Shown here piece by piece: positions 22,282-29,925 of a DNA stretch of 51,753 nt (the first letter of the stretch is position 1; each line of letters begins with the position of its first letter). The position numbers and the translations under genes are program-made. This stretch comes from Microseira wollei NIES-4236. GTDB taxonomy: Bacteria > Cyanobacteriota > Cyanobacteriia > Cyanobacteriales > Aerosakkonemataceae. Location: contig NZ_BLAY01000060.1 of NCBI RefSeq assembly GCF_020521235.1, positions 1-51,753 on the forward strand. Direction: 5' to 3'. The notes below the pieces were generated by a model that saw only the letters and a program-made list of their open reading frames with translations, did not search any database and had not been told where the DNA came from.

Positions 22282-23265
22282 TTATCTAGCGGGTTGCGAA
22301 CGGTTATTTACACGCTGCTTTCCAACCCTGGCGCGATTAATTGGTCTGGTATTGGTTGAAGGCTGAGTTGAGCTAGGATTTGCTGGCGCAGCAGGGGCAG
22401 GGGCAGCAGGGGCAGCAGGCGCGGCATTACCGGGTGAGGCGGGTTGTGCGGGAGTTGCTCCCCCACCCAGGGTGAAGGGGATTTCAAAGGTTTTCTTGCT
22501 GTCATCCACATTTTCCGTGATATTCTGTTCTCTTCCTTCCACCAGCAACCTCAACCTAAAAGGAATCGCACCCGACCCAGTGGCGCAGCGTTGGTAAAGA
22601 TTCACCTTGACTACGTAATTACCCGGTGGCGCGCCGGAGGGAGGCCAAAAGATATTCTCGACCGGATTGGTGATGGTATCCTGGCAGTTTGCATTGCTAT
22701 CCACGTCGAGTTGACCTCCCGATGCTACCCGCTTGTTCTGGAAGAACACTCGCTGACCGCTGGGATCGATAATTTCTAAGTCCAGGTCATCGGTTGAGGA
22801 CCATCTCAAAGTTGATTGAATCACCCCCGTGCCTAAAGTTGGTTCAGGTCTTTGCCTAGCTTGAGCAGGAGTAGCCGCAACTACGGGGTCATCTATTCTC
22901 AAGAGTTGCTTCGAGTTGGGATAATAAGTAGACCAGCGTCGCGCATCGGGACGACTCCTCCAGTTTTCGCGACTGACGGTCAAAGTTAAAATTGGCGCTG
23001 ATAAACCGATATGCTGACCTGTAATGATAATTTCTGCTTCCGTCGCCAAAATGTCGTTGTCGAAGCTGCGCTGAGCAGCCGCCCTGGCAACGGCTTCGGC
23101 ACGGCGCACCAAAGTGTCGTATGATTCATTTGGCTGGCGTTCCAAAATAACGTTAACGCGAGAGGTATAAGCTCGTGCAATCTTTGGCGCGATCGCGTCA
23201 CTCACCAAGCAGATGCTACTACCCAATCCCAGCCAAACTACTAAACCATAAGACGCAATTCGCAT
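22282..23265 (-). CDS. Secreted protein with DUF2135/YfaP-like domain, paralogue B
   Basis: A 327-residue exported protein. The signal-like N terminus (SYGLVVWLGLGSSICLVSDA) is followed by the domain shared with paralogue A (SRVNVILERQPNESYDTLVRRAEAV, APILTLTVSRENW). Residues 150-265 form a beta-rich domain: LRWSSTDDLDLEIIDPSGQ, GQLDVDSNANCQD and GNYVVKVNLYQRC, resembling the DUF2135/YfaP group with an Asp-rich pattern. The tail is Ala/Pro-rich and basic. A TAGGAG ribosome binding site precedes the ATG. It is divergent from the caspase-fold gene. Both paralogues run the same way, with iscB wedged between them. Confidence 0.8.
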   Translation of the reverse strand: MRIASYGLVVWLGLGSSICLVSDAIAPKIARAYTSRVNVILERQPNESYDTLVRRAEAVARAAAQRSFDNDILATEAEIIITGQHIGLSAPILTLTVSRENWRSRPDARRWSTYYPNSKQLLRIDDPVVAATPAQARQRPEPTLGTGVIQSTLRWSSTDDLDLEIIDPSGQRVFFQNKRVASGGQLDVDSNANCQDTITNPVENIFWPPSGAPPGNYVVKVNLYQRCATGSGAIPFRLRLLVEGREQNITENVDDSKKTFEIPFTLGGGATPAQPASPGNAAPAAPAAPAPAAPANPSSTQPSTNTRPINRARVGKQRVNNRSQPAR

Positions 23266-23339
23266 TACTATACTCCTAAATTTCTGCTGCTAGCTTCTCA
23301 TATCACTGTATTGGCACCATCGACAGGGGGTTATTTCCG

Positions 23340-25136
23340 ATGAGCAATCACTGGCTGCTGGCAATTGGTATTAATCAATACCAACACTTCCAGCCTTTAA
23401 ATTTCGCCCAAGCAGACGCACAGGCGCTGTGGAATTATCTCGTAGGCAAAACAGGCTTTATGCCGGATCGCTGTCTGCTGTTGACCGACACCTCGCCGTT
23501 TGTGGAGGGTCAGTCAACCTATCCCAGTAAAGCAAATTTACAAAAATGGATTGACTGGTTATGCAAAGATGGGCAAGGATCGGGGTCGCCCCTCGGTCCC
23601 GGAGATGTGGTTTGGTGCTTTTTTAGCGGCTATGGCGTCACTTGGGAAGGACAAGACTACCTGATGCCGATTGATGGTAACGCGGCGAACATTGCCAACA
23701 CCGGCATAGCCGTGCGCTCGCTGTTTGAGGGCCTCAAAACCAACCCCGCCGTCATGCCCTTGGTTTTGCTCGATATCAAGCATCCTCCATTCACGAGCGT
23801 TGGTGTGGGAACCGGCACCCAAACCCTCGAATTGGCCCGCGATATGCAAATTCCCACGCTGCTTTCTTGCCAACCCAACCAAAGCGCCGGAGAAGCTGCG
23901 GATCTGCATCACGGCTTGTTTGCCCAGTCGCTAATTGAAGCGCTGCGAACCGGCGCCGGTACAACCTTGGCAGACCTAAGCGAGAGTTTGCGAGGACGCT
24001 TGCCTGCTTTAAGCGAACAGTACTCGTTGCCTCGTCAAGACCCGGCGATTGTGGTGCAGCCTCCAGAAAATATGGAGCGCGTAATTATACCATATAACGC
24101 GCCAGCAGTCAATACAAACTCGGCAGGAAACCAGCACCAAGCACAGGAGGGAGGCGCGATAGCTGCAACCCTCAGCCCCTCGCTGGCAGCGGTGAAGCAA
24201 CACATGCAAAACGTTGCCACCATACCAGGAGCTTCAGGCCCTCAGAACCCCTTCGAGGAGGCTTTAAACCGAGCTGAGCCAGGGTTTGCAGAAGCCCCGC
24301 CAGCAGTTGCCGCAGCACCGGGTCAACCGACGCCCGCCCCAGCAGGAAATGTGGAAACAGCAAGGAAAGGGTCGTTCTGGCAACGACTGCTGCTGTGGAC
24401 GGGTGGCGTACTGCTGTTGTTGCTGGTATTAGTGAGTATTTTTGGACGGGGTAGGCAACCGGCTCGCCAAGGTGCGGGTTCGACTCCGGGAACGGTACCG
24501 ACTTTATCAGACCCCGGATCGCCGGAACAGCGGTCTCAAGCTCGCCTGAAACAGGCGACAACCTTGCTGCAATCTAATCAGGTGGCTCAGTTTAGTCGCG
24601 CCATCGCATTAGCAAGCCAAATCAAACCGGGGGAACCCCTGTACGACGAAGCGCAACAAGCGATCGCTCGCTGGAGTCAAGTGATTTTTGAGACAGCCCA
24701 AGGGCGAGCCGAAAAGGGGAATTTTGAGGCAGCGATCGCCGCCGCGAGTTTGGTTCCCAAAGATCAGCCAATTCACGAGGAAGCTGAAAAGTTAATTGCC
24801 CTCTGGCGCGGCGCCGCCAAGAAGCAGCAAACGAACCGCAATACCCTGCAAGCTGCTAAAAAATTAGTTCAACCCGGACAAGCTTCTTCTTACAACCAAG
24901 CGATCGACCTGGTGCGCCAAATTCCCGCAGGAGAACCAGGATCTGCCGAAGCGAAGCAATTGACCAACCAGTGGAGTCAAAGTATTTTGAACCTGGCTCA
25001 GTCTAGGGCATCCGAAGGATTTATCAATCAAGCGATTGAAACCGCATCTCTAGTGCCCAACAACACACCGGCATATCCAAAAGCCAAAGCCGCGATTGAG
25101 CAATGGAAGCGTCAGCTTTCAGCACCTAAGAAATAA
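23340..25136 (+). CDS. Caspase-fold (orthocaspase-like) protein with substituted catalytic dyad
   Basis: A 598-residue peptidase C14-fold protein. The p20 core is clear: WLLAIGINQYQHFQPLNFAQ at the start, GDVVWCFFSGYGV near 88-100 and MPLVLLDIKHPPF near 139-151. In active orthocaspases these last two read FxSGHG and LDxCHSG. Here the catalytic His is Tyr98 and the catalytic Cys is Lys147, so it is probably a pseudoenzyme. A proline/alanine-rich linker leads to one membrane helix (LLLWTGGVLLLLLVLVSIFG, about 346-366). The C-terminal part has helical repeats with FSRAIALASQI and AIAAASLVPKD patterns. Y-containing variants are known among cyanobacterial caspase homologues. It is divergent from paralogue B. 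Confidence 0.88.
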   Translation: MSNHWLLAIGINQYQHFQPLNFAQADAQALWNYLVGKTGFMPDRCLLLTDTSPFVEGQSTYPSKANLQKWIDWLCKDGQGSGSPLGPGDVVWCFFSGYGVTWEGQDYLMPIDGNAANIANTGIAVRSLFEGLKTNPAVMPLVLLDIKHPPFTSVGVGTGTQTLELARDMQIPTLLSCQPNQSAGEAADLHHGLFAQSLIEALRTGAGTTLADLSESLRGRLPALSEQYSLPRQDPAIVVQPPENMERVIIPYNAPAVNTNSAGNQHQAQEGGAIAATLSPSLAAVKQHMQNVATIPGASGPQNPFEEALNRAEPGFAEAPPAVAAAPGQPTPAPAGNVETARKGSFWQRLLLWTGGVLLLLLVLVSIFGRGRQPARQGAGSTPGTVPTLSDPGSPEQRSQARLKQATTLLQSNQVAQFSRAIALASQIKPGEPLYDEAQQAIARWSQVIFETAQGRAEKGNFEAAIAAASLVPKDQPIHEEAEKLIALWRGAAKKQQTNRNTLQAAKKLVQPGQASSYNQAIDLVRQIPAGEPGSAEAKQLTNQWSQSILNLAQSRASEGFINQAIETASLVPNNTPAYPKAKAAIEQWKRQLSAPKK

Positions 25137-25138
25137 GG

Positions 25139-25263
25139 GCAGGTGAGCAGGTGGGCAAAAGGTGCTCCAGGGGCAAAAGGGGCAAAAGAACGTACATTCT
25201 CCCCGGCTCACGCGCTCACCTGCACACCTGCTCACCCGCTCATCCGCTCACCTGCTCACCTGC
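25139..25263. terminator. Inverted low-complexity repeats between convergent genes
   Basis: GCAGGTGAGCAGGTG (25139-25153) and CACCTGCTCACCTGC (25249-25263) are a perfect 15-bp inverted repeat. Between them lie several CTCACCTGC-like and GGGGCAAAAG copies. The structure ends both the caspase-fold gene and the convergent kinase gene, whose stop codon lies inside it. Similar GAGCAGGTGAGCAG sequence occurs in frame in the DUF4350 gene near 30514. Confidence 0.65.
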
Positions 25264-28065
25264 ACTCTGCCTGTTCCCTGTAGAGGCTAACACTGACGCT
25301 CGTAGGGGAATTTCGATTTGGAATTGGGTCCCCCGACCGGGTTGGGACAGGCACTGTAGTAAGCCCTTGTGCTTCTCGACCACAATCTGGTAACTAATAG
25401 CCAGTCCTAACCCGGTTCCTTGACCCACCGGCTTGGTGGTGAAAAATGGGTCAAATATCCTTGCTTGAACATGGGGTGGCATTCCAGATCCATTGTCAGC
25501 AATGCAGATTCTTACCTTTTCGCGATCGATAACTTGGGTGCTAATTTGAATCTTGGGAGTGCCAGTTTTTTGACCCTGAACCGAATGGCTCCTGGCGCTA
25601 ACAGCTGACTGTTCTAAGGCGTCAATGGCATTGCTCAGGATGTTCATAAATACCTGATTGAGCTGACTGGCGTAGCACTCGACAGGGGGCAAGTTGCCGT
25701 AGTCTTTGATAATTTGAATGCCCGGATGCCCCGCTTTCGGTTTGAGTCGGTGTTGCAAAATTAACAGGGTGCTTTCTATTCCTTCGTGGATATCGACCGG
25801 CTTTCTTTCCGACTCATCGAGACGGGAGAAATTACGCAAAGATAATACAAGTTGGCGGATGCGGTCGGTTCCTACTTTCATCGAAGCGAGCAGTTTAATT
25901 AAGTCTTCTTCGAGAAAGTCCAGCTCGATTTCTGCGATGCGATCGCAAATCTCCGGGTGGGGTTCCGGGTAGTACTTTTGGTACAGGTGCAGCAAATCTA
26001 GCAAGTCTTGGGTATATTCGCTGGCATAGTTGATGTTACCGGAAATAAAATTAACCGGGTTGTTAATTTCGTGGGCGACGCCAGCGACGAGTTGTCCCAA
26101 GGAAGACATTTTTTCGGTTTGAATCAGTTGCGATTGGGTATGTTGTAGCTCATCTAGGGCGGCTTCTAGCTGTTGTGCTTTCGCCTGTTCTTTTAATGCC
26201 AAGTCGCGGCTTTGTTCGTAAAGTTCGGCTTGCAAAATCGCGATTGCTGCCTGATCTGCCAGTTGTTGCAGTACTTCGATTTCCGCTGCGGTCCATACTC
26301 TGGGAGCGCGACAAGAGTGGGCAATTAACAATCCCCACAAATCGTCGCCCCGCTTGATCGGTACGATCAGGTCGGCTTGCACTTGAATGCTTTGCAAAAA
26401 CTCTGCATGACACGCGGCTATATTGGCATTGGCTGCATCTTCTATGGCTCCTACACGCCCGTTTTTATAACTTGGGACGTATTCTGGTGGAAAGCAGTCT
26501 TTTGGCGCTTTTACACCCAACACGGAAGGCCAATTGCCTGCGATCGCTTCTACCACCACTTCGCCTTGGGTTTCTTCGGTAAATTGATAAATCAGGACTC
26601 GGTCTGTATCTAATAAAGCTCGCACCTCGCGCACGATCGTTTGCAGAATCGTTTTTGATTCTAAGGTGCTGCGAATTTGGTCGGTGACTTGCTTTAAGAC
26701 TTTGGCAAAGTCTAACGATTGTTGTAATTGAGCGGTGCGCTTTTGCACCTGAAGTTCCAGATCGCTATTGAGCCGTTGTACCTGTTGATACAGCTGATAC
26801 TGCTGCACCGCCATGGCAAATTGATTCCCCAACGCCGTTGCCAGTTCGATTTCTTCTTGCGTCCATTCGCGAGCTTGGCCTTTTTTTAACTGTCGCCATG
26901 CTTCAAACGAAAGCCGGGGAAACTGTTGTCGCGCATCCGGATCGAACTGTCCCGCCCACAGAGTTTCGGTGTCGATTTCCTTGCGGAAAATACTGAGATA
27001 TCCCAAAAATTGTTGCCGATATTCTAGGGGGACGACAAGCAAACCCCTGATTTGAGTATCGGCAAAACTGGGGGCGATCGCATCACATCGGGCTGCTTTA
27101 TACAAGTCTGCGATCGCGCAGGGGCGAATTCCTCGTGCCGTTTCACAATATCCGCTGACTTCCTGCCAGTCGGGGTGTTGTTCGAGCGGCTCCCCCAGTC
27201 CCAATTTCTCCAACTCCGGCCCTTCGCCCCAGGTATAAACTTCTACTTCCGTCGAGTTGGCTACTTCAGCATCGGTGGCAGGTGCCTGGATATAAAGTCT
27301 GCCTCCTGCCCCGCCAAACACGGCGACGGTTGCTTGTAGTGCCGCTTGAAATTCAATCGTCGGACAGTCGTGCAATAAGGTAGCGACTCGGTTCACCGTT
27401 GCTTCTCGCATCGCTCTGGAGCGGGTGGAAGATAACAGGTTACTTTGGGCGATCGCAATCGATACCTGATCCACCACCCGTTGCACGACTTCCACCTCTG
27501 CTGCGGAAATCCTTCGCTGCTCTGAGTGGTGCGATACCAACAGCCCCCACAGTTGGGGCTTCGCCTGGGCGTCGCCGATGTCATAATGCAGGATGGGCAC
27601 GATGAACGAAGATTGCACCCCCATTGCGGTCAAATAAGCTGCGTGACAGGGGTCTACAGATCTGTAGCAAATATGCTCGCCAGCGTGGGGCCTCCCCGTT
27701 TCCGGACAATCTAAGGGACTTAAACCGATCTGCTGCGTTGTTACATCTACGATCGTGCGCTGGCGTGCCAGTAGAAACATCTCTCGCGCTTCCGGTGGAA
27801 TGTCGTCCGCCGGGAAATTCAAACCTTTCAGGGATGGTAGACGATTTCCATCGATCGATTCGGCAATTACTTCGCCACTGCTATCGTTATTAAATCGATA
27901 AACCATCACCCGATCTGTAGCCAAGAAATCGCGTATTTCCGCTACCGTTGATGTTAATATTTCTTGTAGCTCTAAAGATTGACGAATCCGATTCGTCATC
28001 CGATGCAGCAATGTTTCCTGGTTAATCCCTGGCTGCATTTCTTGGTTTTTTCCTGTTAAATTCAT
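25240..28065 (-). CDS. Triple-GAF sensor histidine kinase, phytochrome/cyanobacteriochrome-like
   Basis: A 941-residue soluble kinase. GAF1 (about 30-215) has phytochrome-like FPADDIPPEAREMF and a Cys-His pair C140-H141 (RSVDPCHAAYLTAMGVQ) where phytochromes bind bilin. GAF2 (about 225-425) lacks the pair. GAF3 (about 455-615) again has C552-H553 (NIAACHAEFLQSIQVQADL). A short coiled coil leads to HisKA with H665 (GVAHEINNPVNFI), then N-box NILSNAIDALE, DNGSGMP and GTGLGLAIS. No receiver or membrane segment is present. Two possible bilin sites make it a candidate photoreceptor; the GAF1 context lacks the PAS and PHY domains of true phytochromes. No regulator is adjacent. Confidence 0.88.
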   Translation of the reverse strand: MNLTGKNQEMQPGINQETLLHRMTNRIRQSLELQEILTSTVAEIRDFLATDRVMVYRFNNDSSGEVIAESIDGNRLPSLKGLNFPADDIPPEAREMFLLARQRTIVDVTTQQIGLSPLDCPETGRPHAGEHICYRSVDPCHAAYLTAMGVQSSFIVPILHYDIGDAQAKPQLWGLLVSHHSEQRRISAAEVEVVQRVVDQVSIAIAQSNLLSSTRSRAMREATVNRVATLLHDCPTIEFQAALQATVAVFGGAGGRLYIQAPATDAEVANSTEVEVYTWGEGPELEKLGLGEPLEQHPDWQEVSGYCETARGIRPCAIADLYKAARCDAIAPSFADTQIRGLLVVPLEYRQQFLGYLSIFRKEIDTETLWAGQFDPDARQQFPRLSFEAWRQLKKGQAREWTQEEIELATALGNQFAMAVQQYQLYQQVQRLNSDLELQVQKRTAQLQQSLDFAKVLKQVTDQIRSTLESKTILQTIVREVRALLDTDRVLIYQFTEETQGEVVVEAIAGNWPSVLGVKAPKDCFPPEYVPSYKNGRVGAIEDAANANIAACHAEFLQSIQVQADLIVPIKRGDDLWGLLIAHSCRAPRVWTAAEIEVLQQLADQAAIAILQAELYEQSRDLALKEQAKAQQLEAALDELQHTQSQLIQTEKMSSLGQLVAGVAHEINNPVNFISGNINYASEYTQDLLDLLHLYQKYYPEPHPEICDRIAEIELDFLEEDLIKLLASMKVGTDRIRQLVLSLRNFSRLDESERKPVDIHEGIESTLLILQHRLKPKAGHPGIQIIKDYGNLPPVECYASQLNQVFMNILSNAIDALEQSAVSARSHSVQGQKTGTPKIQISTQVIDREKVRICIADNGSGMPPHVQARIFDPFFTTKPVGQGTGLGLAISYQIVVEKHKGLLQCLSQPGRGTQFQIEIPLRASVLASTGNRQSAGEQVSG

Positions 28066-28519
28066 TTTATATCCACAAAATTTTTGTGCCTATTATAAAT
28101 TTTTACTCTGCCCATTCCCATTTCTTCTTAATAAAATTTTAACTTCTTAATAAAAATTGCTATAGAGTTGCCTAAACTCATCAGAGTTTTCAGCCGCTGA
28201 CCCATTGCTGGCTGAAATAATAAACCTAGGGTATATGCGATGGCAGCAGGGCATTGAATTCCGGCGTGGCAGGAAGTAACAAGGAAGCCGCGGAACTCGC
28301 CTATTTTCCCAGAGTAAAACCAGGGAAAGGGGGTTTCAAAGCCCTTGCGTGGATTGGAGCAAAGATTATTTTAATATATTACCTGCAATTCCTAACTTTT
28401 TCGTAAAGAAATATAATAATCCCAACTGGGGGGAAGGGATATTGACGGGAAGTGGATGATAATCGACGAGATCGCCAGCAGGATCAACAAGAGGCGGCTT
28501 TCGTTAGAGAAAGGGTGGC
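28066..28519. other. Intergenic region without a convincing gene
   Basis: 454 bp between two minus-strand genes. The first 120 bp are AT-rich (repeated CTTAATAAAA), fitting a promoter for the kinase downstream. The rest includes ordinary-composition DNA with no long frame, tRNA shape or strong hairpin that I can see. Confidence 0.5.
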
Positions 28520-28981
28520 TTAGATCAACCCGGTCAAGCGTTGCTGGATTTCTTGACGAACGCTCATGAGAATTTTTCCCAAATGGTTTTGACCAGTTTT
28601 ATCCTTTCCACAACCCCAATAGTAATCGGTAGCCGAGTTTTCGACGAGCAAGCGATCGCCAGTATCCAGGAGAATAGCCTGAATATCTAGATGAGTGAGA
28701 AACTTGGTGAGAACGGCTTCTCGCATCAGGGGAAGCTTGACATCTTCCCAGTCGGGACGGACTTTGCGAACCGGATCGCGTCCCAGGGAAGCAGCTTCCT
28801 CTGGCGTCTTAACCCCGTGAATCACTTTAATGATAGGTGCGTGGTTCGTGCCTACAAATTTTTGCGCTTGATAATAATGCTCCACAGTAGGCCAATATTG
28901 ACCGTGGATGTGAATACCGTGGGGAGAAAAATTAGAAAAACAGCCATAAGGCTCGTTAACCTTGTAAAAGTAGATCGTCAT
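28520..28981 (-). CDS. NADAR-family (YbiA-like) N-glycosidase
   Basis: A 153-residue NADAR/DUF1768 protein from the ATG at 28981 (MTIYFYKVNEPYGCFSNFSP). Family motifs: CFSNFSPHGIHI, WPTVEHYYQAQKF, the Gly-Arg-Asp region ASLGRDPVRKVRPDWE and the C-terminal WGCGKDKTGQNHLGKILM. YbiA and plant relatives cleave N-glycosidic bonds of damaged riboflavin-pathway intermediates, and other NADAR proteins remove ADP-ribose from guanosine in DNA. Which applies is unknown. A longer frame to 29137 exists, but the extra 52 residues lack family resemblance and lie over another possible small gene. Confidence 0.9.
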   Translation of the reverse strand: MTIYFYKVNEPYGCFSNFSPHGIHIHGQYWPTVEHYYQAQKFVGTNHAPIIKVIHGVKTPEEAASLGRDPVRKVRPDWEDVKLPLMREAVLTKFLTHLDIQAILLDTGDRLLVENSATDYYWGCGKDKTGQNHLGKILMSVRQEIQQRLTGLI

Positions 28982-29144
28982 GTGGAAACTTTGTGACATC
29001 CAGGGAGAGAAAGTAGTAAGGGAAGGGCATCTGGCGCGGAAAAAGGACGCTTTCGCTTTCAATATGTTGCCATCCCCTGATGGGCGGATGGTGGCGAAAA
29101 TGGTAATAAGGTTCGTAAAACCAAACTGATTCACCATACCTCAT
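28956..29144 (-). CDS. Possible small aromatic-rich protein upstream of the NADAR gene
   Basis: A 62-codon frame, MRYGESVWFYEPYYHFRHHP at its start, rich in Tyr, Phe and His. It begins within the first codon of the divergent DUF4129 gene and overlaps the NADAR start by 26 nt in another frame. The composition (PYYHFRHHPPIRGWQHIESE) looks protein-like rather than random, but I recognise no family. It might be translationally coupled to the NADAR gene or be a chance frame. Confidence 0.35.
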   Translation of the reverse strand: MRYGESVWFYEPYYHFRHHPPIRGWQHIESESVLFPRQMPFPYYFLSLDVTKFPHDDLLLQG

Positions 29145-29751
29145 GTCAACAAATGCCTTTGAAAAAACTAGCTTAGGTTGGCAACTTCAGCAACTCCAGC
29201 AGCGTGTAGGCGAGTGGTTAGAGTTGCAACTGTCTCAACTTCGACCCAGACTGCCTAATCTACCGAATGTATCCACCCCTGAGTGGTTAAACTCACTAAC
29301 CTGGCTGTTAGTGCGAGTAGCATTTTGGGCGATACTGGGATGGGTTTTGATCCGGCTAGTTTTGTGGCTGATGCCACAGATGCAGCCGTACTGGAACTGG
29401 CTAAACTTAAAACCAGGCAGACAGACAACTGTGCCAGAAAGCGAACTAACAGCAGAAACTTGGTTGTTGCGAGCGCGTGAATTATACCGCCAAAGCGACT
29501 ACCGCGAGGCAGCAAGGGCGCTTTATATGGCAATGTTGCAGCAACTCAACGATACTCGCATTGTCCCCCACCAACCCAGTCGCACCGATGGCGAGTATAT
29601 CCAACTCACTCAGGAATTACCCCATCACGCTTCGTATCAAATTTTACTGCAAACCCACGAGAGACTGTGGTTTGGCAATCAGGAAATTACCCCAGAAGCA
29701 TTTGAGCAGTGCCAGCAAGCATACCGAGATATTCAGAGTGCTAATGGCTAA
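29143..29751 (+). CDS. DUF4129 domain membrane protein
   Basis: A 202-residue protein. One membrane helix near residues 47-76 (SLTWLLVRVAFWAILGWVL, RLVLWLM), then a cytosolic-type C-terminal domain with WLLRARELYRQSDYREAARA, LYMAMLQQLND and RTDGEYIQLTQELP, the DUF4129 signature. DUF4129 proteins regularly accompany MoxR ATPases, DUF58 proteins and transglutaminase-like proteins. Here it heads the block DUF4129-DUF4350-MoxR-cupin-DUF58, all on the plus strand, which suggests one envelope-linked complex. The next gene starts after about 175 bp of repeats. Confidence 0.88.
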   Translation: MSTNAFEKTSLGWQLQQLQQRVGEWLELQLSQLRPRLPNLPNVSTPEWLNSLTWLLVRVAFWAILGWVLIRLVLWLMPQMQPYWNWLNLKPGRQTTVPESELTAETWLLRARELYRQSDYREAARALYMAMLQQLNDTRIVPHQPSRTDGEYIQLTQELPHHASYQILLQTHERLWFGNQEITPEAFEQCQQAYRDIQSANG

Positions 29752-29925
29752 TGGCTAATGGTAAAAATGCGCTCGCTGAGATTTTCCACCAGTCACCAGA
29801 CGAGGCAGAGCCTCGTTCACCTCGTTCCCAGGCAATGCCTGGGAACGAGATCCGGGAGGCTCTGCCTCCTGACGGGGTGCAAGATCTAAGATTAGCAATT
29901 AGCAAACTAGCAATTAGCAAAACCG
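29743..29925. repeat. STRR heptamers and nested palindrome between DUF4129 and DUF4350 genes
   Basis: TAATGGC heptamers overlap the DUF4129 stop. GAGGCAGAGCCTC (29802-29814) pairs exactly with GAGGCTCTGCCTC (29856-29868), enclosing a palindrome with 14-bp arms CTCGTTCCCAGGCA / TGCCTGGGAACGAG (29821-29849). AATTAGCA copies follow to 29920. The palindrome is the same family as 853-924. Confidence 0.85.

Noticed and set aside
28454-28540. Short plus-strand frame beginning MIIDEIASRINKRR
   Set aside because: Very short, runs into the 3' end of the NADAR gene, and lacks a start signal.
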